A stretch of 64,000 nucleotides of DNA from Marinobacter sp. LA51 (lineage in GTDB: Bacteria; Pseudomonadota; Gammaproteobacteria; Pseudomonadales; Oleiphilaceae): the NCBI RefSeq assembly GCF_030297175.1, contig NZ_AP028070.1, positions 992,001 through 1,056,000 of the forward strand, read 5' to 3'. Shown in pieces: positions 26,816-36,598 of this stretch (position 1 is its first letter; each line of letters opens with the position of its first letter). A program made the position numbers and the translations under genes. The notes under the pieces were generated by a model, which made no database searches, was not told the origin of the DNA, and saw only the letters and a list, made by a program, of their open reading frames with translations.

Positions 26816-27861
26816 TGTTAGTTGCAGAGTTCAATGCGCCTAACCGGCCGGCCGGGCTCCTGCATCGAGGCTGGTGTCATCTGATGGCCGTAGCTGCACT
26901 GGTACTGCTTTTCGCCAGTCCACCGGCAGCAAGCGAGCCGAACCAGGCCAGCCAATGGCTGGAGCGTTTGGGACCAGCACTGAATATGACCTCTTATCGG
27001 GGCGTTTTTGTGTACGCCCGCGGCGACCGTGTGCATTCCATGCGTATCGCGCACCGGTTCAGGAATGGCATGGTGCACGAGCGCCTGGTATTGCAGGACG
27101 GTGGCGATGGTGAGATTGTCCGCAAGGGCATGAACGTGGTGTGTGTGTTGCCACGGCATGGCGAGGTGCGCCTGGACCAGGTGATTCCGTCAGGCCCCTT
27201 TGCCGAGGCCTACGCCAATGAGCTTGTGCCGGTAAGCCGCTGGTATAAGGCTGAGCTGGTCGGCGAAGATCGTGTGGCCGGCTATGACTCGGTGATCATC
27301 GCGTTAACCGCCAAGGATCCGCATCGTTACAATCATCGCCTCTGGCTTGAGAAAGCCAGTGGCCTGCTGGTCAAGAGTCACGTGGGCGAGCCCCATGGCA
27401 AGGTCTTGGAGCATTTCCAGTTTACCAGCCTGGAGATTACGGACGACCTGGCAGACAGCGAATTTGAGATCCAGACCAAGGGCCGGGAAGTGACCCACAA
27501 TCTTGAGCAGGAGCCATCGCCGGAGCCGGTTCAGAGCTCGGTCATGAAAGGCTGGGATCTGGGGTGGCAGCCGCCCGGGTTTGTGCCGGCTGCCGCACCC
27601 CGCTCTGGTCCTGGGCGAGCCGTTGCCTTTTCCGACGGCCTGGCAGCATTCTCGGTGTTCGTTGAACCGGAGGGTGCGATCAGAATGCCGGTTGGTGCCT
27701 CCCGTATTGGTGCCACCACCGTATACATGCGGGAGCTTGATGCCGGCGATGGCCGGTTCCTTGTGACCGTGGTGGGCGAAGTACCGCCAAAAACCGCGCG
27801 TAAGGTGGCGGAATCGGTGCGCGTTGATGATGCCCTGGCACTCCATTCGGATGATTCATGA
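26815..27861 (+). CDS. mucB: Periplasmic regulator RseB (MucB)
   Basis: Periplasmic protein that protects MucA from cleavage and senses lipid/LPS signals. The 348-residue product has a hydrophobic export signal ending near PPAASEP (residue about 40), a MucB/RseB N-terminal lipoprotein-carrier-like domain (SYRGVFVYARGDRVHSMRIAHRFRNGMVHERLVLQDG), and a C-terminal domain from about residue 235 (GWDLGWQPPGFVPAA, AFSDGLAAFSVFVEP). The start at 26815 overlaps the mucA stop (TAATG); an ATG at 26884, just before the hydrophobic core, is an alternative. Its end overlaps mucC by four bases. Confidence 0.93.
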   Translation: MLVAEFNAPNRPAGLLHRGWCHLMAVAALVLLFASPPAASEPNQASQWLERLGPALNMTSYRGVFVYARGDRVHSMRIAHRFRNGMVHERLVLQDGGDGEIVRKGMNVVCVLPRHGEVRLDQVIPSGPFAEAYANELVPVSRWYKAELVGEDRVAGYDSVIIALTAKDPHRYNHRLWLEKASGLLVKSHVGEPHGKVLEHFQFTSLEITDDLADSEFEIQTKGREVTHNLEQEPSPEPVQSSVMKGWDLGWQPPGFVPAAAPRSGPGRAVAFSDGLAAFSVFVEPEGAIRMPVGASRIGATTVYMRELDAGDGRFLVTVVGEVPPKTARKVAESVRVDDALALHSDDS

Positions 27862-28307
27862 TTACTGAAACCGGAACTGTCGTTGCGCTCAAAGGTGAGC
27901 AGGCCTGGGTTCAGACGATTCGACAGAGTGCCTGTGAAAGTTGCTCGGCCCGCAATGGCTGCGGTCAGCGAGTGCTGGCATCGGCTTCTGGCGGGCGCGC
28001 CAATCAAGTATTGGTAGAAAACACGGTGAGGGCCCAGGTTGGTGATGAAGTAACCCTCGGTATTGACGAGCAGGCCCTGCTGTCCGCTTCACTGGTGGTC
28101 TATGCAGTGCCGCTGCTGCTGATGGTGCTGGCAAGCATCGCCGGCCATCAGTTATCCGGCGGTATGGACGCTGGGGCTATTGCGGGGGCGGTGGCTGGGA
28201 TGGCTGCCGGTTTCTGGATCGGCAGAGGGCTCCAGGCTGGTCGGGGTGACCGTTACCAGCCCCGGCTGCTTCGGGTCAATCGCATCGCTACGGGTCAGTG
28301 GGCCTGA
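27858..28307 (+). CDS. mucC: RseC/MucC family membrane protein
   Basis: A 149-residue inner-membrane protein with an N-terminal cysteine motif CESCSARNGC (Cys26, Cys29, Cys35) and two membrane segments at about 74-95 and 104-122. This is the RseC/MucC pattern. Family members modulate sigma-E activity mildly and, in other bacteria, relate to the Rsx/Rnf electron-transfer complex that reduces SoxR. It starts within the mucB stop (ATGA overlap at 27858-27861), so translation is coupled. mucD follows after 92 bp. Confidence 0.9.
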   Translation: MITETGTVVALKGEQAWVQTIRQSACESCSARNGCGQRVLASASGGRANQVLVENTVRAQVGDEVTLGIDEQALLSASLVVYAVPLLLMVLASIAGHQLSGGMDAGAIAGAVAGMAAGFWIGRGLQAGRGDRYQPRLLRVNRIATGQWA

Positions 28308-28327
28308 TCTGTATCGAAATCCTACCG

Positions 28328-28365
28328 TTTTTTAAGTTGAAATCCGCTTCGTCAACCTTAAAAAA
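28328..28365 (+). repeat. AT-rich inverted repeat between mucC and mucD
   Basis: TTTTTTAAGTTGA (28328-28340) pairs with TCAACCTTAAAAAA (28352-28365) with a single bulged C, around an 11-base loop. On the plus strand it would form a long A-U rich hairpin 35 bases ahead of the mucD start. It lacks a GC-rich core and a trailing U run after the stem, so termination on the plus strand is unlikely; it may separate or tune mucD expression. Confidence 0.4.
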
Positions 28366-28399
28366 TTAGTGTGATGACATAAATCTAAGGGAGAACAAC

Positions 28400-29896
28400 A
28401 TGCCGACAATACTGACAGAGGTCGCTCAACCTGCACCTGCCAACCGGGTATGGAGAGGGTTCTGTGCTCTGCTGATGCTGTCCGTCATGGTTTCGGTTTT
28501 CTGGAGTCAGGGGGTTGCGGCTGCAGGCCTGCCTGATTTCACTGAGCTGGTGGAGGAAAACTCCAGTGCAGTGGTTAATATTGCCACCACCAGTGCGCCA
28601 AAAAGTGGCTCGCAGGGATTCAAGGGCTTCAAAGGCTTTGATGGCACCCCATTTGATCAGGAGCAGTTCGAACAACTCCCCGAGTTCTTCCAGGATTTCT
28701 TCCGGGGCCCCCAGTCGCCCTTTGGTGGCGGTCCGGGCAAGTCCCAGCCTCGCCGCTCCATGGGTTCAGGGTTCATTGTGTCCCGGGATGGTTATGTCCT
28801 CACCAACAACCACGTGGTGGAAGGTGCTGATGAAATCATCGTACGCCTGAACGATCGCCGCGAACTGCCGGCGACTTTGGTGGGAACCGATCCCCGTTCG
28901 GACATGGCAGTACTGAAGATCGAAGACGGTGATGATCTGCCAGTGGTACAAATTGGCCGCTCCCGCGATCTCAAGGTGGGCGAGTGGGTGTTCGCGATCG
29001 GTTCGCCCTTCGGGTTCGACTACACCGTAACCGCTGGTATTGTCAGTGCTCTCGGCCGGTCACTGCCGACCGAAAACTATGTTCCGTTCATTCAGACCGA
29101 TGTTGCTATCAATCCGGGAAATTCCGGCGGCCCGTTATTTAATCTGGATGGCGATGTGATCGGTATTAACTCCCAGATCTACACCCGCTCCGGTGGTTTC
29201 ATGGGAGTCTCGTTTGCCATCCCCATCGACGACGCCATGAACGTATTCCGGCAGATCCGCGACAACGGCACCGTGGCAAGGGGCTGGCTTGGCGTGCTGA
29301 TCCAGGAGGTCAATCGTGATCTGGCTGAATCCTTTGGTCTGAAGCGGCCCCGTGGTGCGCTGGTGGCAGAAGTGATGGAAGGCTCGCCGGCACAACAGGC
29401 TGGACTGCAGTCGGGCGATATCGTGTTGGCTTATGATGGCGAGGACGTGCAGTTGTCGTCCGATCTGCCGCCCATGGTGGGCAGAACGCCGATTGGAGAA
29501 ACCGCTCAGCTCACGGTGCTTCGTGGTGGTGAAGAGATTGAGCTGGACGTCGAAATTGGCAAGCTCCCGGAGCAGGGCGGCGAGAAGAAAGCCGCACCGG
29601 CAGATGGCTCGGGGGAGTCATCGTCGGCGCCGCTGGGCATGCTCGTTGAGCCTATCCCGGCTGAACTGGCCGACTCCCTTGGCGTCGATGGCGGTGTGGT
29701 GGTGTCTGATATCGCCCGCGGGCCCGCCTTTGAGGCCGGTATTCGGCCGCGCGACGTGATCACCGAGATCAACCGGGAGAAGGTAACGTCGGTCGAGGAG
29801 TTCCGTGAGGTGATTGAGGCACTCCCGAAGGACCGGGCGGTGTCGGTGCGAGTAATTCGTCAGGGCCGGGCGGTGTATCTGGTCATGAAACCCTGA
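28400..29896 (+). CDS. mucD: Periplasmic serine protease DegP/MucD
   Basis: Chaperone-protease of the HtrA family that clears misfolded envelope proteins and dampens the sigma-E response. A signal peptide (hydrophobic about 20-35, cleavage near AAAG at 40-43) precedes the protease domain. The catalytic triad is His138 (TNNHVV), Asp168 (RSDMAVLKIE) and Ser242 (NPGNSGGPLFN). PDZ1 lies at about 285-375 and PDZ2 at about 405-495. The acidic/Gly-rich LA loop (residues 64-118) is short. The start ATG has AGGGAG nine bases upstream. At 498 residues it is complete. A terminator follows. Confidence 0.96.
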   Translation: MPTILTEVAQPAPANRVWRGFCALLMLSVMVSVFWSQGVAAAGLPDFTELVEENSSAVVNIATTSAPKSGSQGFKGFKGFDGTPFDQEQFEQLPEFFQDFFRGPQSPFGGGPGKSQPRRSMGSGFIVSRDGYVLTNNHVVEGADEIIVRLNDRRELPATLVGTDPRSDMAVLKIEDGDDLPVVQIGRSRDLKVGEWVFAIGSPFGFDYTVTAGIVSALGRSLPTENYVPFIQTDVAINPGNSGGPLFNLDGDVIGINSQIYTRSGGFMGVSFAIPIDDAMNVFRQIRDNGTVARGWLGVLIQEVNRDLAESFGLKRPRGALVAEVMEGSPAQQAGLQSGDIVLAYDGEDVQLSSDLPPMVGRTPIGETAQLTVLRGGEEIELDVEIGKLPEQGGEKKAAPADGSGESSSAPLGMLVEPIPAELADSLGVDGGVVVSDIARGPAFEAGIRPRDVITEINREKVTSVEEFREVIEALPKDRAVSVRVIRQGRAVYLVMKP

Positions 29897-29942
29897 GCCG
29901 CCAGCCCATTAGCATTGTCACCACGCACTGAGCGGTGAACTC

Positions 29943-29985
29943 AAGCCCCCGGGTGTTGTCATAAACGACACACTTTGGGGCTTTT
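29943..29985 (+). terminator. Terminator after mucD
   Basis: AAGCCCC (29943-29949) pairs with GGGGCTT (29977-29983), with an inner stem GTGTTGTC / GACACAC, and the right arm runs into TTTT at 29982-29985. This closes the rpoE-mucD operon. Confidence 0.7.
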
Positions 29986-29993
29986 GTTATACT
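29965..29993 (+). promoter_or_regulatory. Candidate promoter of the CHASE-GGDEF-EAL gene
   Basis: ACGACA (29965-29970) and TATACT (29988-29993) are 17 bp apart, and 45 bp before the next start codon. The -35 lies inside the right half of the mucD terminator, so both elements share sequence. Confidence 0.4.
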
Positions 29994-30038
29994 GGCGCAT
30001 CTCCAACAAAATCATGGCCATGGATCGGACCAGAACAG

Positions 30039-32765
30039 ATGACGAACACAAAGGATCTTCCTCTACGACAGCTGCTGAAATTTCGTAACGCGTGGATTGC
30101 CTGGCTGATTTTTTTTGTCGTGCTTGGCGTTGCTGTGTTGCTCTGGCAGGTGTCGATCCACTTGGTCGATGAGCGTACCCAGGCCCGTTTTCGCACTCAG
30201 ACCCTCCAGCTTAAAACCGCGATAGAAGAACGTTTGCTGAACTACGAGCAAGTGCTGGCGGGCAGCGCTGGCCTGTTCTCCGTTGCAGGCGATGTCTCCC
30301 GTGACGAATGGCGCGTTTACGTCGACAAGGTCGACATTGATCGCTATTACCCGGGTATCCAGGGGATCGGTTACGTCAAGCGCATCGGGGTCCGGCAGAT
30401 GGCCGACCACATCTCTTCAGTGCGAAAAGAAGGTGTCTACAATTACCTGGTCAGTCCGCTGGGTACCGGCCCCTACTATTACCCGATGGTATACCTGGAG
30501 CCCGGCACCGACCGCAACCACCGGGCCCTGGGCTACGATGCCTTTAGCGATCCAGTGCATCGCAGGGCCATGGAGCTGGCGCGGGACGAAGCCAAGCCGA
30601 CGGTGACCGCCAAGGTCGTGCTGATTCAGGAAGAGGTGGCCGAAGATCAGGCCAGCTTCCTGATGTACTACCCGGTGTACCAGGGCGGGGCGGTGCCGGA
30701 GCTTCGCAACGAACGGCAGATGATGCTGGCGGGATTTGTGTTCAGTGCGTTCCGGATGAATAACCTGATTGATGGCATCGTCGGGCTGATTTCACCCTTT
30801 CTGGATGTCCGTATCTACGACAACGGAACGGTCAGCCGTGACAACCTGATGTACGGCTCGAACCTGGGCTCCCTGGATAACGACTTCAGTTTCCAGATGA
30901 GCCAGACGCTGAATGCCGGCGGCCGGGAATGGCTGCTCCAGACCCGGTCCACGCCCGCCTTTGATTTCCTGGCCTCGGACCCGCGGCCACCGATTGTGTT
31001 GGGCAGCGGTATTGTTATCAGTGTTCTGCTGTTTTTGTTTGTGTTGGCCCTGATCCGGTCGCGCCTGATGGCGCAGATCAGTGCCGGGCGCTATCGGGCC
31101 ATCACCGAAGGTGCGGCCAGTGTGACCCTGGTACTGGATCGGGCCGGCCAGGCTTCCTACGCCAGTCCCTCCAGCGACGAAATTCTGGGCTTCGATCCGG
31201 GTGAGATCGCGGCGCTTAACCTTGAAACCCTGGTCCATGTCGACGACTGGTCGAAGTTGCAGCAAGGCTTCGAGGACGCCATCGGGGCTCCCGGCCAGCA
31301 GCAGCCAGTGATTCGGGCCCGTGTCCGTGACTCGGAAGGCCGTTGGCGCGATATGGATTGCACCTTTACCGCCATGCTCTCGGTGCCAGGCGTGAATGGC
31401 GTGGTGCTCAGCCTGCGCGACCTGACGCAGCTGAAGGCGGCCCAGACAGAGCTGCACCGGTTGGCGTTTTACGATCCGCTGACCGGACTGCCGAACCGCC
31501 AGTTATTCCGTGATCGGCTTAATCATGCCGTGCGTCGTTGCCGGCGCAGTGGCGAGCCCGCGGCACTGATGTTCCTGGATCTGGATGGTTTCAAACGGAT
31601 CAACGATACCCTCGGGCACGATGCCGGCGATGAGTTGTTGCGCCAGGTCGCCGAGTGGTTGGAAGGCTGTGTCCGCGAGGAGGATTCGGTAGCCCGGTTG
31701 GGTGGCGATGAGTTTGTTGTTTTGCTGTCCCGGGTGGGTGAATCGGAGGCTGCCGGTAAGGTGGCGGAAACGATTTTGCACCGGTTGTGCCAGCGTGTCC
31801 GCCTTAGTGAGCATGAAGTCGGTATCACTGTCAGTATCGGTATCACCATGATTCCGCAGGACAGTGAGGATCCCGGGACATTGATGAAGTACGCGGACCT
31901 GGCCATGTACCGTGCCAAGGAAATGGGCCGCAATACCTATCAGTTCTTCACGCCGGCCATGAATATCCAGGCGGCTCGCCGTCTGCTGCAGCAGGAAGAG
32001 TTGGCGGCAGCGCTGGAAGGCGATCGTTTTGTTTTGCATTACCAGCCGAAACTGGATCTGGTCAGCGAGCGGGTCATTGGCGTTGAGGCGTTTTTGCGCT
32101 GGCATCACCCGGAGAAGGGATTGGTCTCGGCGCAGCAGTTCATTGGTCTGGCCGAGGAAACCGGTCTGATTCTCCAGCTGGGTGAACTGGCGCTGCGCCA
32201 GGCCTGTATTCAGGTGCAGGCACTGGAGCGGGCCGGTTTCGAGTCCCTGAAGATGGCGATTAACCTGTCCGTGCGGCAGCTCACCGATGCCGGGTTCCTG
32301 GACATGATCCGGCAGGTAATTACCGAGACAGGGGTGTCGCCGGAACGCCTGGAGCTGGAAATGCCGGCCGAGTTGCTGAATGAAGACCCCAGAGTCCTGC
32401 GCGAGCTGTTAACCGCCCTGCACGATCTGGGGGTGTGCCTGATTCTGGACGATTTTGGAACTGGCTCCTGTTCCCTGGTGTCACTGCAGCAACTGCCGCT
32501 GGATGTGGTCAAGATTGATCACCGCTTTATTCGCGACATTCCCTACAATGTCAGCGCTACCGATGTGGCCTCGGCGGTCATCGCCCTGGCGCGCAAGCTG
32601 CACCTGACGGTCGTAGCCGAAGGGGTGGAAACGCCGCAGCAACTCGCCTTCCTCAAGTCTGCAGGCTGTGCCCAGTGTCAGGGTAACCTGTTCAGCTACC
32701 CGTTGGATGAAGATGCCCTGATTGGCTTCCTGATTCGCCAGTACGAGAAGCCGCTGATGTCCTGA
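30039..32765 (+). CDS. CHASE-PAS-GGDEF-EAL membrane protein (cyclic-di-GMP turnover)
   Basis: A 908-residue sensor protein. Transmembrane helices at about 18-42 and 318-342 enclose a periplasmic CHASE domain (core IQGIGYVKRI at 107-116). A PAS domain (about 350-465) is followed by GGDEF at 555-559 with an intact RxxD inhibitory site (R546-D549), so cyclic-di-GMP synthesis is plausible. The EAL domain (about 650-895) keeps E683, N742, E774, D804, D805, K825, E861 and Q881, but its signature reads EAF instead of EAL and the usual EITE reads EMPA, so phosphodiesterase activity is less certain. It sits between mucD and lepA, which are adjacent in Pseudomonas. Confidence 0.93.
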   Translation: MTNTKDLPLRQLLKFRNAWIAWLIFFVVLGVAVLLWQVSIHLVDERTQARFRTQTLQLKTAIEERLLNYEQVLAGSAGLFSVAGDVSRDEWRVYVDKVDIDRYYPGIQGIGYVKRIGVRQMADHISSVRKEGVYNYLVSPLGTGPYYYPMVYLEPGTDRNHRALGYDAFSDPVHRRAMELARDEAKPTVTAKVVLIQEEVAEDQASFLMYYPVYQGGAVPELRNERQMMLAGFVFSAFRMNNLIDGIVGLISPFLDVRIYDNGTVSRDNLMYGSNLGSLDNDFSFQMSQTLNAGGREWLLQTRSTPAFDFLASDPRPPIVLGSGIVISVLLFLFVLALIRSRLMAQISAGRYRAITEGAASVTLVLDRAGQASYASPSSDEILGFDPGEIAALNLETLVHVDDWSKLQQGFEDAIGAPGQQQPVIRARVRDSEGRWRDMDCTFTAMLSVPGVNGVVLSLRDLTQLKAAQTELHRLAFYDPLTGLPNRQLFRDRLNHAVRRCRRSGEPAALMFLDLDGFKRINDTLGHDAGDELLRQVAEWLEGCVREEDSVARLGGDEFVVLLSRVGESEAAGKVAETILHRLCQRVRLSEHEVGITVSIGITMIPQDSEDPGTLMKYADLAMYRAKEMGRNTYQFFTPAMNIQAARRLLQQEELAAALEGDRFVLHYQPKLDLVSERVIGVEAFLRWHHPEKGLVSAQQFIGLAEETGLILQLGELALRQACIQVQALERAGFESLKMAINLSVRQLTDAGFLDMIRQVITETGVSPERLELEMPAELLNEDPRVLRELLTALHDLGVCLILDDFGTGSCSLVSLQQLPLDVVKIDHRFIRDIPYNVSATDVASAVIALARKLHLTVVAEGVETPQQLAFLKSAGCAQCQGNLFSYPLDEDALIGFLIRQYEKPLMS

Positions 32766-32862
32766 TCATGGCAATGACGGCCGGTAACCGGTAAAATCAC
32801 GGCGTTCCCGGATCCCGGCACCGGCCCTTCCGGGCTCAATCCTTCGTCTATACGAGTATTTA

Positions 32863-34671
32863 TTGTCTGTGACTGAACTGAGCCGAATCCGTAACTTCTC
32901 CATCATTGCCCACATTGACCATGGTAAATCCACCCTCGCGGACCGTTTTATCCAGATCTGCGGTGGCCTGACCGAGCGCGAAATGGCCGAGCAAGTCCTG
33001 GATTCCATGGACCTGGAGCGGGAGCGCGGGATTACCATCAAGGCCCAGAGCGTCACGCTCAACTACACGGCGAAGGACGGTCACGAATACAAACTGAACT
33101 TCATCGATACCCCCGGGCACGTCGACTTCTCTTACGAGGTCTCCCGTTCCCTGTATGCCTGTGAAGGTGCCCTGCTGGTGGTCGACGCCGGACAGGGTGT
33201 TGAGGCCCAGTCGGTAGCCAATTGTTACACCGCCATCGAGCAGGGTCTCGAAGTGGTCCCGGTTCTGAACAAGATGGACCTGCCCCAGGCTGAGCCCGAG
33301 CGGGTGGCGGCCGAAATTGAGGACATCATTGGTATCGAGGCGTCGGAAGCGGTCCGCTGCAGTGCCAAGAGTGGTATCGGCGTCGAGGACGTGCTGGAAG
33401 ACCTGATCAAGCGTGTCCCGCCTCCCAAAGGCGATCGGGGCGCGCCATTGCAGGCGCTGATCATCGATTCCTGGTTCGACAACTACCTCGGCGTGGTGTC
33501 ACTGGTACGGGTTACCGAAGGCACCATGCGCAAAGGGGACAGGATTGTCATCAAGTCCACCGGAAAATCCTGGAACGCCGAAAAGGTGGGCATCTTCAAT
33601 CCCAAGCCGAAAGACACCGATGTCCTGGAGTCCGGCGATGTGGGCTTTGTCGTTGCGGGTATCAAGGATATCCACGGGGCGCCGGTCGGTGACACCATCG
33701 TGCATCAGAAGTTTTCCGAGCAGACACCGATGCTGCCGGGCTTCAAGAAGGTCAAGCCGCAGGTTTATGCAGGCCTGTTCCCGGTCAGTGCCGATGACTA
33801 CAACGATTTCCGGGATGCTCTGGAAAAGCTGACGCTGAACGACGCCTCGCTGTTCTTCGAACCCGAGAGCTCCGATGCCCTTGGCTTTGGCTTCCGTTGT
33901 GGCTTCCTTGGCATGCTGCACATGGAAATCATCCAGGAGCGGCTTGAACGGGAATACGACATCGACCTGATCACCACGGCGCCCACGGTAATATACGAGG
34001 TGGAGACCAAACAGGGTGAGACGCTCTCGGTGGACAACCCGTCCAGGCTTCCGGATGTTGGTTCCATCGAGGAAATGCGTGAACCCATCGTCGAGGCCAG
34101 CATCCTGGTGCCCCAGGAACATCTTGGCAACGTGATTGCGCTCTGTGAAGAAAAGCGTGGTGTACAGAAAAACATGCACTTCATGTCCACCCAGGTGCAG
34201 CTGACCTACGAGCTGCCCATGGCGGAAGTGGTGTTGGATTTCTTCGATCGTATCAAGTCTGCGAGTCGTGGCTTTGCCTCTCTGGACTATCATTTTATTC
34301 GCTTCCAGGCAGCCAACCTGGTGCGTCTGGACGTGTTGATCAACGGTGAGCGGGTTGACGCACTGGCGCTGATTGTTCACAAGGAACAGGCGCACTACAA
34401 GGGACGTCAGCTGATCGACAAGATGAAAGAACTGATCCCCAGACAGATGTTCGATATCGCCATCCAGGCTGCCATTGGCACCCAGGTGGTGGCGCGGGTG
34501 ACTGTGAAGGCCCTGCGTAAGAACGTAACGGCCAAGTGTTATGGCGGCGACGTCAGCCGTAAGAAGAAGCTGCTTCAGAAGCAGAAAGAGGGTAAGAAAC
34601 GAATGAAGCAGCTGGGTAATGTCGAGGTGCCTCAGGAAGCGTTTCTGGCCGTATTGCAAGTGGATAAATAG
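32863..34671 (+). CDS. lepA: Elongation factor 4 (LepA)
   Basis: Translational GTPase that back-translocates or remodels stalled ribosomes. The 602-residue protein has the P-loop AHIDHGKST, the G2 region [19 protein letters not shown], and the LepA-specific C-terminal domain ([29 protein letters not shown]). The start is TTG at 32863 with GAG six bases upstream; the GTG at 32869 is a possible alternative. A TAAAAT at 32792-32797 with a weak TGGCAA at 32769-32774 may be its promoter. lepB follows after 11 bp. Confidence 0.97.
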   Translation: MSVTELSRIRNFSIIAHIDHGKSTLADRFIQICGGLTEREMAEQVLDSMDLERERGITIKAQSVTLNYTAKDGHEYKLNFIDTPGHVDFSYEVSRSLYACEGALLVVDAGQGVEAQSVANCYTAIEQGLEVVPVLNKMDLPQAEPERVAAEIEDIIGIEASEAVRCSAKSGIGVEDVLEDLIKRVPPPKGDRGAPLQALIIDSWFDNYLGVVSLVRVTEGTMRKGDRIVIKSTGKSWNAEKVGIFNPKPKDTDVLESGDVGFVVAGIKDIHGAPVGDTIVHQKFSEQTPMLPGFKKVKPQVYAGLFPVSADDYNDFRDALEKLTLNDASLFFEPESSDALGFGFRCGFLGMLHMEIIQERLEREYDIDLITTAPTVIYEVETKQGETLSVDNPSRLPDVGSIEEMREPIVEASILVPQEHLGNVIALCEEKRGVQKNMHFMSTQVQLTYELPMAEVVLDFFDRIKSASRGFASLDYHFIRFQAANLVRLDVLINGERVDALALIVHKEQAHYKGRQLIDKMKELIPRQMFDIAIQAAIGTQVVARVTVKALRKNVTAKCYGGDVSRKKKLLQKQKEGKKRMKQLGNVEVPQEAFLAVLQVDK

Positions 34672-34682
34672 AAGGCGCCTGG

Positions 34683-35495
34683 ATGGACATCGATTTTCCC
34701 CTGGTTCTGGTAGTTCTGACCTTCGCGACAGGTCTGATCTGGCTGGCGGACAAACTGTTTTTGCGTGAGCGCAGGCTGGAAGCGGCTCGGGCCAATGGCC
34801 AGGCGACTTCCCCTGATGCCCAGGTCGGCACTGTCGACGAGGCGGACGAGCCGAAAGAGCCTTATCTGGTTGATCTTAGCCGGTCGTTTTTCCCGGTTCT
34901 GGCGATTGTGCTGGTGCTGCGTTCATTCCTGGTGGAGCCGTTTCAGATTCCGTCTGGCTCCATGTTGCCGACCCTTGAGGTGGGTGACTTTATCCTGGTC
35001 AACAAATACGCCTATGGGCTTCGGCTGCCAGTAGCCGGTACCGAGGTACTGGAACTCGGCGACCCCGAGCGCGGTGACGTCATGGTCTTCCGTTACCCCA
35101 AGGATGGCGCCACCAACTACATCAAGCGTGTGGTCGGTATGCCGGGTGACACTATCCGCTACCGCGACAAGCAGCTGTTCATCAACGGTGAGCAGGTTGA
35201 GAGCAAGTTTGTCGCCCGTCTTCCGCCGGTCGAGTTACGCCGCGAGAGTCTTGGTGATGTCGAGCACGATATTTTCCTGACCATGGGTCGGCCCGGCGCC
35301 AGTGGCGAGGGCGAATGGGTAGTGCCCGATGATCACTATTTCGTTATGGGCGACAACCGCGACAACAGCAACGACAGCCGGTACTGGGGCATGGTTCCCG
35401 ATGAGCTGGTTGTGGGCAAGGCTTTTGGCATCTGGATGCACTGGAAATCGCTTACCAGTCTGCCATCCTTTGATCGTGTGGGCGGTATCGAGTAA
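34683..35495 (+). CDS. lepB: Signal peptidase I
   Basis: Inner-membrane protease that removes signal peptides of secreted proteins. The 270 residues have two N-terminal transmembrane segments (about 5-24 and 69-85). The Ser-Lys dyad is Ser93 (PSGSMLPTL) and Lys148 (YIKRVVGMPGD), and the late box MGDNRDNSNDSRYWGMVP is present. It lies between lepA and the DUF4845 gene, the order found across gammaproteobacteria. Confidence 0.97.
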   Translation: MDIDFPLVLVVLTFATGLIWLADKLFLRERRLEAARANGQATSPDAQVGTVDEADEPKEPYLVDLSRSFFPVLAIVLVLRSFLVEPFQIPSGSMLPTLEVGDFILVNKYAYGLRLPVAGTEVLELGDPERGDVMVFRYPKDGATNYIKRVVGMPGDTIRYRDKQLFINGEQVESKFVARLPPVELRRESLGDVEHDIFLTMGRPGASGEGEWVVPDDHYFVMGDNRDNSNDSRYWGMVPDELVVGKAFGIWMHWKSLTSLPSFDRVGGIE

Positions 35496-35522
35496 TTCCG
35501 ACAATTCTGGAGTGCAGTCATA

Positions 35523-35912
35523 ATGAAGAAAAATAATCTCTCCGCCATGACCCGGCAAACAGGTGCTTCGGCGTTGACAATGATGGTGATGGTGCTGTTT
35601 TTCGGTGGCCTGTTAACCCTGGCCATCAAGCTCGGTCCGATCTATCTGGATGACATCACCATTCAAGAGGCGCTGGAAAGCCTCGATGGCACTGACGGTC
35701 TGTCGACCATGGGGCCGGCGCAGGTACGCACTCTGATCAACAAGCGCCTGAGCGTGAACAACGTTCGCGGCTTTGATGCCAAGAACATCACCGTCGAGAA
35801 GGACGGGGACACTGTGATGATCCTGGTCGACTATGAGGTTCGCAACGATCTGTTCAGCAATGTCGATACCATCGTTCACTTCAAGCATGAATACGAGATG
35901 AAGGGCAAGTGA
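35523..35912 (+). CDS. DUF4845 family membrane protein
   Basis: A 129-residue protein with one N-terminal transmembrane segment (about 18-38, [23 protein letters not shown]) and a small soluble domain ending [26 protein letters not shown]. This is the DUF4845 family, regularly found between lepB and rnc in Pseudomonas relatives, with the N-terminal part resembling pilin-like single-pass proteins. Function unknown. Its last four bases overlap the rnc start, so rnc translation is likely coupled to it. Confidence 0.88.
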   Translation: MKKNNLSAMTRQTGASALTMMVMVLFFGGLLTLAIKLGPIYLDDITIQEALESLDGTDGLSTMGPAQVRTLINKRLSVNNVRGFDAKNITVEKDGDTVMILVDYEVRNDLFSNVDTIVHFKHEYEMKGK

Positions 35913-36598
35913 GTTCGCAACCGGATCTGGATCAGTTACAACGCCGCATAGGCTATCAGTTTAAATCGCCAGAGCGGCTGTTGCTGGCGCTTACCCATCG
36001 CAGCTTTGGCAACCAGAACAACGAGCGCCTGGAGTTTCTGGGCGACTCCATTGTTAACATGGTGATCGCCGAGTATCTGTTCCTGCACTTCGAAAAGGCC
36101 CGGGAAGGGCAGTTGAGTCGGTTGCGGGCGCGCATGGTCAAAGGCGTGACCCTGGCTGAAATCGGTCGCGAGTTCGAGCTGGGCAGCTATCTGCGTCTGG
36201 GGTCCGGCGAGCTCAAGAGTGGCGGGTTTCGCCGCGAGTCGATCCTGGCCGACGCGGTGGAGTCGATCATCGGTGCCATCTATCTCGACAGTGATTTCCA
36301 CACTTGCCGCGAGAAGGTGCTGCAGTGGTTCGAGCAACGGCTCAGGAACCTGGACCTGCAGGACACCCAGAAGGACCCCAAGACCCGTCTGCAGGAATAC
36401 CTGCAGTCGCGCCAGTTTCCGTTGCCACAGTACGACGTCATCTCGGTTGATGGTGAAGCCCACAACCAGACCTTTCACGTAACCTGCGCGCTGCCGTCAC
36501 TGGATCGCAAGACCAGCGGAACCGGCAACAGTCGCCGCGTCGCCGAGCAGCAGGCAGCCCGAAACGCCCTGAAAGAACTGGGCGTGGAGAATCAGTAA
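35909..36598 (+). CDS. rnc: Ribonuclease III
   Basis: Double-strand-specific RNase that processes rRNA precursors and structured mRNAs. The 229-residue protein has the signature [13 protein letters not shown] (catalytic Glu42 and Asp46) and the second acidic pair in [20 protein letters not shown]-terminal dsRNA-binding domain spans about 155-225 ([22 protein letters not shown]). The start is GTG at 35909, inside the DUF4845 stop (GTGA). The era ATG overlaps its TAA by one base. Confidence 0.97.
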   Translation: MSSQPDLDQLQRRIGYQFKSPERLLLALTHRSFGNQNNERLEFLGDSIVNMVIAEYLFLHFEKAREGQLSRLRARMVKGVTLAEIGREFELGSYLRLGSGELKSGGFRRESILADAVESIIGAIYLDSDFHTCREKVLQWFEQRLRNLDLQDTQKDPKTRLQEYLQSRQFPLPQYDVISVDGEAHNQTFHVTCALPSLDRKTSGTGNSRRVAEQQAARNALKELGVENQ

